From NCBI GenBank assembly GCA_018105865.1, contig CM030851.1:186001-250000 (forward strand): a stretch of 64,000 bases of DNA. Reading direction: 5' to 3'. The position numbers and the translations under genes were made by a program. Shown here piece by piece: positions 17,334 through 30,529 of this stretch. The notes beneath the pieces were generated by a model. The model searched no databases. It saw nothing but the letters and a program-made list of their open reading frames with translations, and had not been told where the DNA came from. This stretch comes from Metaphire vulgaris (Eukaryota > Annelida > Clitellata > Crassiclitellata > Megascolecidae). Positions within the stretch are counted from its first letter, which is position 1, and the number at the start of each line of letters is the position of its first letter.

Positions 17334-17673
17334 TGCTATGGAAATAGGAGGACAACAGAGGATCGGCTGAATGCGTCCAGCCGCATTTAACCTCTGGCTC
17401 CGACCGACGAGCAACACACAGCTACCAGTCTATCGGAGGAGGAGAACTCGTCTACCCCGGTTCGCATCTGTGCATCGGAGAGAGACAGAGACCTGGTGCA
17501 TATCACGTCCACAGTTCCTTAATCCTTCCTCCAAGCTTATTCCACCGAATCCTCCAAGGAAGTTCCCTTGGAAGTTCCTACCTAATATAATTCGTTGACA
17601 GAGAAGTGCGTAGATATCAGTCAACTTATATGGCGCTACTATTTAATGCCTAGACATCAGCTGTAGCTGTTTA

Positions 17674-17964
17674 TCAATAGCAGCTGCTGTTATTATATTC
17701 AGGACGTAAATGTAAAAGTAATTTTAATTTACAATAATTTTTGATTTGTATTTGGTACGTCATCTTTCTCGGTCTACCTCTCACTCTCTTTCCATCCATT
17801 TTTCCTTCGATTATTGTTCTTAGTTGAGAGTCATGCCGGAGGACATGTCCCATCCAATTTCTCTGCCTTTTCCGGATTGTATCTATCAGGCTTCTGGCTT
17901 CCTCTATCTCCTTCATGACTTGAGAAAGATGATGTTGGAGTGGATGATGAATAAAGGATATCAA
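17674..17964 (-). mobile_element. LINE ORF2 C-terminal fragment
   Basis: The minus strand reads RQRNWMGHVLRHD, then GKRVRGRPRKM, the GHVLR ... RGRPR tail typical of a non-LTR reverse-transcriptase protein. It is 5'-truncated and lies just upstream of the TMEM115 start. It is a different family from the copy at 7277-7558. Confidence 0.8.
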
Positions 17965-18044
17965 GAACTCAAAGAAGAAGCAAGCAATCGATCAGAGTGG
18001 GGAAACTGGATACCTGGACCTGTCGAAAGACAGAAACACTGATG

Positions 18045-19180
18045 ATGATTTGATATGTAAGGTATGTATGTATGTACAGTATTATTATGTATTATATTTT
18101 GACCTTGCATTTTGCTAAGGTTAATTTAATAAAGCGATCTTGCATTGTATTGTATTGACAAAGCAGTCGCACTGCACAGACACTCAAAACCTGCACATCT
18201 GCTTTTGCTCTCACAGAAACTGAGGAACAGTAGCATGCAGTCTTTATTAAGGAGCTATTTCTAGCAACAGCAAGGCCTACCTAATTAAGTCTCATGAATA
18301 CTCTGACATAATCATCTTATGCACACAAGGAGTCTGAAAACTAAGTTCTTTTATACTGTGCTATTTATTCAAATGTTGTATGACAAAATATATATATATA
18401 TACACTGTAGGTGTTTAGCTAACACAGTTCCCCAATCAAGGCAATCACTTTTCCAGGTTAATTATGGACAACCTTGCAAAAAATCTTCAACTTTCTTCAT
18501 CATACATTAGTTGTAGTCTCAACATATGTCCTTTTCAATGTAGGACTCACATAACAATTTGGAAAAAATAACTAGTCTACTACGACAAAATTTAAATCCT
18601 ATCAACTCGATGGATATAAAGTACAGTAGTTTGAAAGTTAATGCAATAAAAAACTCCACAAATTTTTAGACAAATTCTTGTCTTTTAAACTCAAACATGA
18701 GTGAACAAAGAAAATATTATGGGAGAAATTTGACAACTCCTACAATAGCTATAATTTGAGAGATTGACAACACTTAACTCATCTGCAACTGAAAACTCTT
18801 CTCTTGAAACAACTCACAGATGATCAAATGCTAATATCTAACTGGCAACTATTTTATATATGTAACATCACAAAGACATAATCATTACATACAAAATTTA
18901 TTAAACCAACGCAGTATTTAAATCTGCGCTGTTGCATATTTTATATATAAAAACAAATGAAAGGATATGTATTCGAAGACACATCCTATGAATTGCTACC
19001 TATATACTAAATATACACTCTGAGGCTGTGAAAGTGACTTTCTGCGAAAACAGAAGCCAAACAGCTGCAGCTCTGAAGAATTTGTCCCTTCTGAAACTAA
19101 CGGATTCACAAAACATTCTATTGTGAGAGTCGTCTGTCTGCTCTGTCAGAATTAAGAGGGATGTTGCCACTGCAGTGTCA
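18045..19180. other. Spacer / CNOT2 3' flank
   Basis: AT-rich sequence with no recognised exon; it contains short (GTAT)n and (TA)n tracts. The part nearest 19180 is presumably CNOT2 3' UTR. Confidence 0.5.
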
Positions 19181-22100
19181 CTAAGCCTTATTGTTGGCCA
19201 GTCCGTCCGGCAGCTGCGGCCGATCCTCCAGTTTGTTGTACTCCAAGTAAAATTCCTTTGGAACTTTCCTCCAGTTGTGAACATCAAAGAAAAAGTAGGT
19301 GCCGCGTTCGTATGTGTTTGTTTTGGCCAAAGGCTCCATGCCAGGCGCACGGGTGATCCACACCCTCTCCTCCTTGTGATATCTCCAGTCCCTGTTGTAG
19401 CTGCAGACACAACAATTAAAACTACATCAATACAAACAAGATACTTGGCATTAGCAGTGGCACGCAAAGTAAGATCAAAATGCAACACACAATTTACAAT
19501 CAAATGAATTTCCACTTGAAAAGAAACAATGACAAATGCCATCACACAATGTCTACAAACAGAATAGAATTTGATATTAACTGCAACCTTGATATAAACA
19601 CCAACGATGATAATATAGACAAAAATGCATAATAGAGGCTGTGAAATGATGTGAAGCCCTCTCACTCAAAGGGCGAATTTCTAACACCTTAAAACCTCCC
19701 ATCAAGTGACAAGACCCTGCTCTTACATTTTGGTCCATTAAAATATCGAAAATAAACGACTTCTTATTTTAGTTGGTAGGATTGGTTTAAAATATGAAAT
19801 CAGTACTTAGTGCTGCTTGGAAACTGCTCAAAGTCAAATCATGCAAATATACAAACAATTCAGTGACAACCATAAGAAATGCATTAACATTCCAGCCACT
19901 GCTGTCACGTACAACACCAATAATCACAAAGACACACAGCACTGCTCGTGGATTACGTGCAGGGTTAAGCCAAAACAGCCGCTTCTGATATAAATGTTCT
20001 CATTCTAACGTAATCAATTGTACAAATATAATACACTTAATAACACACTGGCAATACAATTCAAAACAGCTGCAGCCAGAACTGTCTAGCATAATAATGC
20101 AGAAGAAGTGAAGCAGAGACGACGCTTACAGCTCAGCGGCTGCCACCAGCTGCAGTAGATCGCCTCCATTGACGTAGAATAAGTAGAAGAGGAGGTCCTC
20201 CATGTAGCGGTTTAATCGAATTGGCGCCAATTTGTCACGAATGAACAGATTGGTCAGGTACTCAGGTGGAACATTGTAGTCTGTCAATTGAACCACACAA
20301 ACAACATCATGCAACAGCTTATACCTCAGAGTAGAAACAAGTGTCATGCAACAATAACCATCACTGCCCCTCCTCCATCACAACATCAAAGCGTCTAACA
20401 AACTACAAGAGGTCATCGGAGTCCTCCACAGCACAGAGTGTAGTCTTGCTAATGTCCACGTCGTCACATGGCCAGATGACCGATCTCTTGCTTCTCTTAC
20501 TCAGCTCTTTGTGACCCTAATTCCCACACGGCAGAACTAATGGCACCTCAAGATCGGCTCTATGGAGGATTTCTGACCATCTTTACATTGTACTATTCCA
20601 ATTCCAAGATATACAACTATCTGTGCCTCTCCTGCACATATAGACAAATAGAAAATGTATTAATTAATAGCCAAGTCATTATTTGTGTTGTACATTTCGG
20701 CATTGAGTAAAATACAAATACCGATGTCTTGCGGTCGACACGGAAGATCAGACCAAGGCGTCTGAAATGTTGAATACAAATTTCTACAAAAAAATTTCAT
20801 TCACACATAAAAATATGTTCAGATGTCAGGAAACCTAAACAAATACACGATTATCAATGGCAGCAGGCAAGTTATTACACATTCGATACCAACAATAAAA
20901 CAATGGACCGATGAAAGACGCAGGAAACTGACAAATGCTGTGAAAAATTGTGGCCAAGCATAATTTTCCCTGCAGTAACAACTTAGTCATCCAGTTAAAG
21001 AACTTTACATAATCAGAATCTGAAGGTCAGAAACCACATCAACCATCATCTAACTGTTGATGAACAATTTTAACCAAGTAATAATTGCAGGACACTTTAT
21101 AAAAACAACTTCAAAAGCACTTAATCATTTTTAATTTGGAAGGCTAGAAAACATAATTGGTTGTAAGATAATCAATCAGATCTCCTAATAGAAATGAAGT
21201 TCCTATCAACCGTAGTAAGCACCAGAATTCAACGTGTCCATGAAAAACTTCTTTAGCTCAATCCTCCTGCTTTGAATAATCTCTTTGGTATTTAGATAGC
21301 ATATTGGTTTTCCAGCATTAATTCAGCATCGACATTCTCATCATAGTTCATTATACAGTATTTGTTCAGTGTCTTTGTGTGATCCAGTTGTTGTGATGTA
21401 TGGTCCATCTGTTACAGAGAGAACAGACCATTTGCTTCACGTCAATTGCAAGAGTCGCCTTCAGCTGCGTCCAGCCATAACTCATCCTCGCATATTTTGT
21501 CTTTCTTCTGCCAAATGGTCTTCCTAGAACTTCATACTGCAGCAAGTTTAAACATTTCTAAAATTTATCTTTAAAGTTTTCTCTCACTAATCTAATCAAC
21601 AACATCATAACGGAGACATTCTGACGTGATATCGTGATAGTTTGAAAAGGAAGTGCGGTTTACTCTGGCTGATTAAGGTTGAGTCCCAGTGTTGTCAAGT
21701 CGATTCCTGGGGCAAGAGCAACAAGGTTAGGATCTGTTTCAGCCGTACGTATAAACGTCAGAAGACCCACCATTCCAAACTGGTCTGTTACCATACCTCC
21801 AGGTATATTGGTTATAGTTCCTAGAAATAGCAAAATGAACTACTGACAATAAAATCATCACATATGGAAAGGTCTATAAATAAAAACCCAAAGTTTCAAA
21901 ACAGGAATTCTCAGACAATAAATAAATGCACCTGATCAGACTGCCTATACCCACAACACAGATAGATAGATAAGAGAGAATCCAGCCAATGGGTTACAGT
22001 GGAGTAACACTGGAAAGAGTCCATAGCCTTTTTCTGATGTCCTGGAGACAAGCCAAGTGATAAACCAACTGAACTATAGGAACTATAACTTTTTAGAATG

Positions 22101-23722
22101 ATGTGGTTCAAATTCTATCTAAATCACCCATCGTCAAGAGAAGGCAAAAAATACTTGAGCTAGAGAAAAAGAAATTGAGAGAAGTTAACAAACCCATTGC
22201 TTCAAAGCGTTTTGCAACATGAAACCACTCTAGAGCTAAATTCACGGCAAATGCTTCACTTACCGTCGGCCATTGTCTGAATGCCCTTTCGCTGTTGTCC
22301 AATAATTTTGTCACCAAACACTTTGTTGCTGTCCTTCACAGCCTGATCATAACTGCCCATGCTAGACAACTAACAAACACAGACAGCAATTACTTACATG
22401 TAAAGACAGCTTTCAAATTGTAACCATTTTTTCTTTTATAGATAAAAATGACAAATAACTTTGCTAAGCCAAGAAGTACAACATAAAGCAAAGTTCCCAA
22501 AAGACTGATCGATGGCTGCAAAAACATTTCAATGGCTGACACCTCCACCAACAAAAACCATTCTGAGTCATTTGTTGAACTCATTTCAGATGCACAAAGC
22601 ACTTTTAAGCACACAACTGACAATGCAAAAACAACACCAGGGCACCACAGAGCACCTATCAAGACAACGAATCGTCACACATCAAGATCAAGCGGCAAAG
22701 TATAGCACTGCTTTATCAGGTCAGTTAAGGGAAAGACTTTGCTCAATGAGATGTCATGAAGTCCTTACATACCAACATCAACAGAGTCTCACTACACAGA
22801 ACAAATACAGTTTGGAAAATTATTGGGAAACAGAAAGAGAAATCAGTCAGAGTGAGAAACAGAAGGAGAAATCAGTCAGAGTGGGACACAGAAGGAGAAA
22901 TCAGTCAGAGTGGGACACAGAAGGAGAAATCAGTCAGAGTGGGACACAGAGGAATACAGACCAACTGTCAGTTCCTAAGTTTTCTTCTGAGGAGCAAAAT
23001 GAGTTTCTCACCAAATATTCAACTGTAATAGTTTAGAATACAAATAAAGAGCGGGACAAAAGCCGTTCTTACGGTTTTAGAAGCAGATTCATTTGCATTT
23101 GTAGTCGCCGGATCTAAACAAAGCAAATGAAAGAACAGAGATTGTCTTAAGCAACACTCAATGGACAGCAGCATCTGAACCACCATTACACTCACAAATG
23201 CAGAAATATTCAATCTCAATAAATAAAAATCAAATATCTTCTAGCATTTTAAACTGTCATTTTCTGATTCTAAGACTGTCAAGATTGGCCTTAATAACGG
23301 AGAGTGGAAAATTTGGATCGCAAATAAACACTAATAAAACAAAAATAATGCCAACTGCAAAGAAAGTGTGAGATTGGCCAAAAGTAACAAACAATGGAAA
23401 AGAAATTGAAATGGTGAAGGAATTCGTTTACTTGGGAAGTGAATTGGAAGCAGAGGGAGGCTCGGAGTTGGAGATTAAAAGAAGAATAGCAATAGCAGGA
23501 TCCACATTCAGCAGGCTACATACCAACATTTTCAAAGACATGATATTGGGATGAAAACAAAAATGAGAATTCTCGACACTTGTATAATAACAATACTAAT
23601 ATATGTATGTGAATCTTGGACCATAAAAAAGAACTGGAGAAAAAATTAATAGCAACAGAAAATAAATGGCTCAGAAGAATACTAAGGATTGGATACAAAG
23701 AACAAGTAACAAATGAGGAAGT

Positions 23723-23774
<52 letters not shown>

Positions 23775-26700
23775 AGTGCAACTGAGCCTCATGGAAGTCA
23801 TGAGCAAGAGAAGAATGAAATGGACTGGACACATACTCAGAATGGAAGAAATAAGAAACCCAAAAACGAATTTTCAACTGCAAGCCAGAGGGGAGAAAAT
23901 CTAAAGGAAGACCGAAAAGACGATGGGTGGCCGGATTGGAAGAGGATCTGCACATGGCAACCATGGCAATCTCAACGGAAAAACTGACAGAAGACACCGA
24001 ATGACTTTAGAAGAAATAGCAAAGGACAAAGAACTTTGGAGAGATGTCATGGAGAAGTCGATAGCTGGACACAGCTGGAGGACGAAGACCTGACCTGAAG
24101 ATTGTTTCTACATTGGATTTTTGAAAGACCTTTACACAAATTTTGTTTCAAGAAAGCCAGAGGAAAACGGCAGCAAGGCCCGCTAAAGAAGTGCATTGGT
24201 CACATCCTCACAGGAGGCCAAATCTGCAAGTCTCAGTGGAAGACACGTCATTCATCTCAACCACAACAAATGACACAAAATGACCAGCTGAAGAGAAGCG
24301 AGGGACACAACCGCCTTACTTTGTGCACCTGGTAACGCCGGAAAGTCCTCGTTCTCTATCTGGAATTCCGGTGTTGGATCCTGCTTATTCACCATGTTAA
24401 CTGAAGAGAAAGAGAAACAAATCACAGAAGAATCACTACTTACATCCACAAAGAGATAGAAGAAAAAAAACACATTCAACTGATAAAATAGTGCATTAAA
24501 ATCATCTAAATGAACTTTATCATAAATGGAAAATAAACTCTGTAGACAAAATCAATCCAACTAAATCAGTGATGGGCGCACTTTTTTAATCCGAGGGCCG
24601 CAAAAGTATCTGCGATGGAAGCTGAGCACATTTTCTCGGCATTTAGAATTCAATTTTTAAGTAGCTTCCAAAACGACTTTAACATAGCGTATTATATACT
24701 GTTCAGTAGGCCCTATAAGTAAATTATTAATAAGCCAAGACTGTCAAGTCGAAGAAAAGTTAGTAAAATACTATAAGCATTATTTCTAGTTAACGATCAA
24801 GTGCCAAAGTGTAAATCCAATTTCAATGCTGAATTTTCCAGTGAGACGTTGTCAAATGTTTCATATCTTTTAGAAGGCCGCACATTAATACAATATTTCT
24901 CGATGTCGGGGACCGCACAAAAGGGCTTTGAGGGCCGCATTCGGCCCGCAGGCCGCACTTTGCCCATCCCTGAACTAAATCGCCATCTTCCTCTCTACCT
25001 AAACATAATCAGCCATTGCTTTTACCGTAGTTTCTTGAAGTCATGATTTGGTTTTGTGCTGAACTCCGACTGCCTAACATTGGAAATTCTGACCAATCAA
25101 AGCTAGCCCCCGACTGAGAACCATCGGCTGAAATCAAACAAAAACAAATCATCACACACATTTATTCTGCATCAAATGCATGACAATAATGTCTCACTGC
25201 ACCAAATGACAGTCTGTACATAAATCATGCAACTGCAATCAAAAAAAGACATACAATTCAATTGTTATATCTAACTCAAAGTCAGCGAATGAGTGCTGAT
25301 GTCGTTTTTGATCCTGGTTTTCTGATAAGAAAAGTTGAGATTCAGTGAGATAAGAAAAGAGACAAAGGCAACCACTGAAACAACGTCTCAACAGTTTTAC
25401 CAAGTCCACAAGAATGCATCTGCTAAGAAAAGCCTCAACACTCAAAGTCTCTTTACTGTCTTGACATTCGGCTCAATGTTAACCCCAATATGTGTCCTCA
25501 ACATTGGCAATAGGTCGCTGAGCGCTTCAAATGCAAACATTAAGACCACAGACGAATTGGAAGTCTGCTTCTTGGCACTCACTCAGTTGCCGTGGAAACG
25601 TTCCAATGTTGCTTAATGTGCTGGAACCACTGAAATCAAATGCAGACAACTTTAGAACCAAAGAAGGTAAAATGCCAAAATCAAATGCAAATCATTAACA
25701 AATCAACCTAAACACATAGAAGAAAAAACACTGTTGGTGATGCTGCCTCCAATTTATCACAACACAGCAATTGAATGAATCAACCAGGAGATCAAATGAA
25801 TGTCTACCAAACACAAGTTGATCAACGTAAAGCCGCATAGAATATAGAATACGTCAGCCAAGCAACATTATCTAAAAACAGGCAAAACATAGCTGCCATC
25901 AAAACACAACACTATGTGAAATTATGACAACAAATGGAAACACCTGAAATACCTGAGAAGACCTGAAGTTAATGCATTTGACTGTTTTATCGGATTCAAA
26001 CTGTTGGTCTGTGACGTCAGCTGCGACAGAATACTCTGATGCCCAATGCTAAACATTCCTCTCGTGACGCTAAACAAACACCATAGCAATAAAAACGCTC
26101 AAATCACGTGTTGCCAAATGGCCAAAAGATACAATACTGGACATGCTGAAGTCTTTCAGAAACATAAATAGTTACGTACCGGTAATTATCTCTGTGTATA
26201 TAGAATCATATTAATGCTAAGCCAAATCAAAGAAAACAACTACATGTGCAAGAAAAGACTTCATCATTAACAGTAATTTGTATAAAAGCACTTTCTAATG
26301 TGTGTGTGTGTGTGTGTAAGAGAGAAAATAATAAGAGTGAGATCTATCTATAACTGTTTCGTTGGTCACTAATCAGAGGCGGATCTAGGGTGTTTGGTGC
26401 CCGGGGACAAGGTGTACTTTTGGCGCCCCTAACATTGCTGACGAGCGAAAAAAAGGTCGTCACATCGTTTTCGGCACCCCTCAGCACTTACGGTGACCCT
26501 CTTCATATAGTGCTGATGAGCAAAAAAAAGGTCATCACGCGTGTTTCTTCTTCTTTATTGTGCTTTTCACTTACCCAAATACCCGAATTTGGCGCCCCTC
26601 ACCTCGGCGCCCGGGGACATATGTACCCCCCTTCCCCCTCGGTCCGCCTCTGTCACTAATCAAATCAGAATACATGGCTGTGAACAAGCGCACCTGTTTG

Positions 26701-29232
26701 GTGACACCTGTTGCGTTCGTGACACCTGACTTGATTGCTGCTGAACACTAAGAGGAAAACCTGCACTGATTCCAATGCCACTCGTAGGCGTAGACGGGAC
26801 AGGGAACGGTTGGCTGGTCATTCCCCTCTGCTGCAGCCCCAGACCCCCACCACCAATACTTCCTGATTACCAAAGTCAAAACACTGTCCAAATGACAGAT
26901 CAGTCAACAGATGGCACCATCTTATTACTAATTTCAAAGGAAATCCAATGCACAATCTCTTCACATTTCCTCCAAAATAAAGCCAACTGACAATGATGTA
27001 TCAGTGACTAACATCTGTAGCATCAATAAAGATTTAAACCAAGCATATCCATTAGGCAAGTAATGAGCCCACAAAGAGCTGTATTTTAATATAAAGAAAG
27101 CAAATCAATTATATAACAATTCAATGAACATAAATAATAGTTCTGAGCATACTTGATGATGGTCCCATGTAACTGGAAGCAAAATTGTACTGAGATGGCG
27201 TTGGTGAACCAATCATCTGTTGTGAAAGCAATCATAAATATGTCAACTTTCCAGAATACCCGCTACTGGTTTATATTTTGCAATGTAACTTTTAATTTCT
27301 TCTAGATTTTAAAAGCTTCTGCTTATTCAACTGCCCTATGCTGCTGTGCTGACAAATGTGGACTTCCAGACTGCTCTGTTGTTCACAGCAAGCATCGGCT
27401 CCAATGCTTTCAAATCAGCAAACACAAAGCCAACACACACATTGGCTTTGTCTTTGCCTTGCACTAACACCTTCAATCATTTCATTACTCAACAAGTTAT
27501 CGACACTGTTCTTTCTCAATACATGCTCAGAAATCATCTTCTTGATCTTAAAGACTGTGTCAGGTTCCTGCTTATTTTTGCCGTCAAAAAGTGACTTAAT
27601 TGGGGATTTCTCTTTAGATGAAAGAGTGTCAGAGTCAAAACAAATAAAGACTGAACGACATTTTCAATGTTTAATTAAAGGCCACAAACACAGCCACTCA
27701 CTTGAGATTCAAGACCCAGCAGAATAATGACAACAATCGCCCACATTGACTGACATAATATAAGATTTCCGAACAGGGTTCATATAAAAGAGACATCACG
27801 TGTGCATGAAGCAGTTGGTAAAGAGCGAAAGCACTGTGACTCAAGAGGCATTCGACATCAACAGCCAAACAAATGTAAATTGAAGAGCAATAGAAGGGTT
27901 GAGTTCTCAAATGGGAGAGAACACCAACTGAAGCAGAACTATAAGAGACAGATGGTGCAATGACAGCCACACAGTATTAAGTCATTTTGCTCTACAATAG
28001 GCAGCTGAAAAGTACATGGCCTAGTAAAAACTAGTTGTAAGATATAAATCCAACTGGGAAAACTGCATTCATAAAGCCAAGAGAAGAATTCCTCTTAGAT
28101 ATCTGTCCAGAAATTCTATCAAACTCGAATGAATTTTATAATGAAGATAATAATTGACCAAACTCACTTCAGTAACAAAACAATTTCAATGCAATTAAGC
28201 AAAAGAACAAAATGAATCCTTAATCAATCAGAACACATCTGTCTAACTGTACTCACAATGTTATCCTGTCTATAAAGAGAAGGACTGCTGAAAAAAAGGC
28301 TCGCTTCCAAATCGTCGTCTTCTCCAAAAAATCCCTGAAAAAGCCCGCAAAAGTGACCATTTAGATTTAATTAGACATTTGCAGTTTGAATCAAAAAGTG
28401 AAATATAATTATTATGCGGTGAACATAAGTGAGTTCATCTTGTGATGTCTTCAAAATAGACATCCAATAAGATGTCTTTGTCACAAATGAAGACAAGCCT
28501 GAACACTTACATGCAGCTGACAGCACTTCTGCATTAGAACGTATAAAGCATTTCCTTCTGCATAATCCAACACAGTAAGTTGGCAATTGGTCTTACATTG
28601 TTCTGTTTGGAAGCAACTGTGGATTGATAGCAAGAGTCTGTGAGGCTCTGAGAGCAACTGCATGAACAGCAAACACTCTGGAGATACTCTTGGCCAACAG
28701 TTGCCACCATCACCCAAAAGGAAAAAGACTGCAACTGAGCACGATGCCACTGTGGAATATCCGAATATGGTTATTCTATGGCAATTTAACTGCATTGAAA
28801 TAGTATTAGTTAAAAACCCTTCATACATCAACATCATCATGATCATAACCAAGTGATATCTCAATAATATATCTTTCTGTTTGAAATAAAATATACATAA
28901 CTCAAATGCACTTATAACCACTTCAGAAAAGTGCACGATACTGTGAAAATCGCAAGATGTGTGCACATTTATACATAATTAGGCTGAGATGATCAGAAAA
29001 ATTCATGAAATGCAAAATACCGGAAACAACACAACAGAACGAGAAATATTTTAATCCTCGTGAACCAAACAACAACAACAACAAAAGTCTTCAAAATATT
29101 AAGATAAAGTAACACAAGACATCAAAATGTCTAAACAAATTGGAACGTAATGGTCTTAAAATTCCGTTAAACACCTGAAATCTGTACCTGTCTTTTTGGT
29201 TTAGCAGGCTGAATGTTGGGTCTTCTATTCAT
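19181..29232 (-). CDS. CNOT2: CNOT2, CCR4-NOT complex subunit 2, complete
   Basis: Scaffold subunit of the CCR4-NOT deadenylase; its C-terminal NOT box pairs with CNOT3 and CNOT1. Fourteen exons: 29188-29232, 28257-28334, 27153-27216, 26694-26862, 25953-26069, 25583-25629, 25026-25127, 24320-24400, 23073-23113, 22264-22342, 21664-21820, 20722-20783, 20130-20280, 19181-19400. They sum to 1413 nt (470 residues) with consistent phases. The N-terminal half is Ser/Gln-rich and poorly conserved apart from FGEDDDLEAS, SRTQQVSPNR and FDWSEFPMLGSR. The C-terminal half is strongly conserved: FQIENEDFPALPG, GMVTDQFGMVGLLTFIR, DLTTLGLNLNQPE, PWSDLPCRPQDI, DYNVPPEYLTN, RYMEDLLFYLFYVNGGD, VWITRAPGMEP, TNTYERGTYFFFD. 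The acceptor of exon 10 (22342) is the weakest call; the start MNRRPNIQ is inferred. Confidence 0.95.
22830..22951 (+). repeat. 29-bp minisatellite in a CNOT2 intron
   Basis: About four copies of a 29-bp unit containing GGAGAAATCAGTCAGAGTGG. It is open in all frames only because of the repeat. Confidence 0.9.
23290..24095 (+). mobile_element. 5'-truncated non-LTR retrotransposon in a CNOT2 intron, antisense to the gene
   Basis: Frame-broken plus-strand coding: QINTNKTKIM, EFVYLGSELEAEGG, EIKRRIAIA, ENKWLRRILRIG, EQVTNEEV, RRMKWTGHILRME, then a degraded GRPKRRW. The order (YLGS, EIKRRIA, LRRIL, TNEEV, W.GHILR, GRPKRRW) is the C-terminal third of a LINE reverse transcriptase. An in-frame stop and an (AG)n tract at about 23727-23772 show that it is dead. 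Confidence 0.88.
23727..23772. repeat. (AG)n microsatellite inside the LINE
   Basis: About 23 AG units interrupting the LINE reading frame. Confidence 0.95.
24567..24972. mobile_element. hAT-type MITE in a CNOT2 intron
   Basis: The ends CAGTGATGGGCGCAC and AGTGCG(G)...GCCCATCCCTG are imperfect inverted copies (in part AAGTGCGGCC against GGCCGCACTT). The flanks are perfect 8-bp duplications AACTAAAT at 24559-24566 and 24973-24980. Confidence 0.88.
26374..26652. mobile_element. hAT-type MITE in a CNOT2 intron
   Basis: The ends are CAGAGGCGGATC and GGTCCGCCTCTG, flanked by perfect 8-bp duplications TCACTAAT (26366-26373 and 26653-26660). It carries two copies of the dispersed motif (about 26438 and 26514). 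It sits 41 nt inside the intron from the donor of exon 26694-26862. Confidence 0.92.
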
Positions 29233-30529
29233 AGCATGTCTATCATGACCTTCAAATACAGCACAAAGTCCAAGCTTACATTCAGCAACTCATAATACCA
29301 TTGTGGTCATCATTAACTCTTCAGTCAATAAATATTTCTAACATTCTACATTACAAGAAAACATTTATAAAAACATAAAAAAGACCCTGAAAATACAAAG
29401 CTCTGTAGTCACAGCGCGTAAAGTGTTTGGGGGAAAATTAAACACACAGCTCCTCAACTGTTTGAAAAACTAACTATAACATTTAATGGAAAAAGTAATC
29501 AACAGCTGCAGTCTCTGGAAATCATTTCTATGTGAAATCATACAAATATTTCTAATTCTATAACAAATTTTAGAATTTCTACTGCATAAATTTTTCAGTA
29601 AACGCTTCAAGTTTAATGCAATGAGCATTTGGTAAGCGCTGCATCTGTTAATTAGAAAATTAAAACGGCAACAATCTTAAGTGTCTTTTACAGGAGACAG
29701 AGAAAACAGGAGATGAGAGCTTAACAGAAGAACTGTTTTAAAACAGCAGAAATGCGAAAGGAAAGAATTACAAACTGAAAGATGATCCAAACCAGAGACT
29801 CATTGTGCAAGGTTTTCTGATGTGTAGTGATGCACAGTCAAAGTAGTCATTCATTACATGATTTATCACATTGCCAGTAATAAATTATAAACAAAATATT
29901 GTAAATAAATATATAATACTCAAAAAACCACAGATAATAGAGATATTCAATTATTTTATTGACCATGTCTATGCTGTATTATCTGCTAAAAAGGCAAACT
30001 ATAGCTATTGCATGATATATAACGTGTAACAAAACCAGTTGGAAGGCCAAGATCAAGTACTGTATAAAAGCAAATTCAATCGTCCATCCCTGTCTTGGTC
30101 ATTCAAATTTACTCATGGTTTTCATGAACAGGTCTTTGGCCAGTTCATGAACCAGACAATGTTATAATCCGTAAATCTGTAGTCAATATCATGACAACGC
30201 ATTGGAGTCAATGGGTAGAACAGTGACCTTTAGAGAAAAAGAAGTAAAACTTCCACTGAAGCACTATACTCTGTCACTGGAAGAACCCAGACTAAAAGTA
30301 ACTGTCTATTCTCATTTCTTATTTGTGCTAGTGGCTGCACACTGCCCGGGTCTGCCCCCAAACATTCTGCCAAAATAAAAGATGAACGCGCATTATTTTG
30401 AAACCATCAAAAGGCCGTAACTAATATCTGGAGTACCACTATCCTATTACAAGAGAGCTCTGCGATCAGTCTCACTATCATCTCCTAATCAGTCTTCATT
30501 CATGGGAGACTGATAATATATTCGCTGTC
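29233..30529. other. CNOT2 upstream region
   Basis: No exon or clear promoter element is recognised. A 5' untranslated exon could lie here. Confidence 0.4.
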
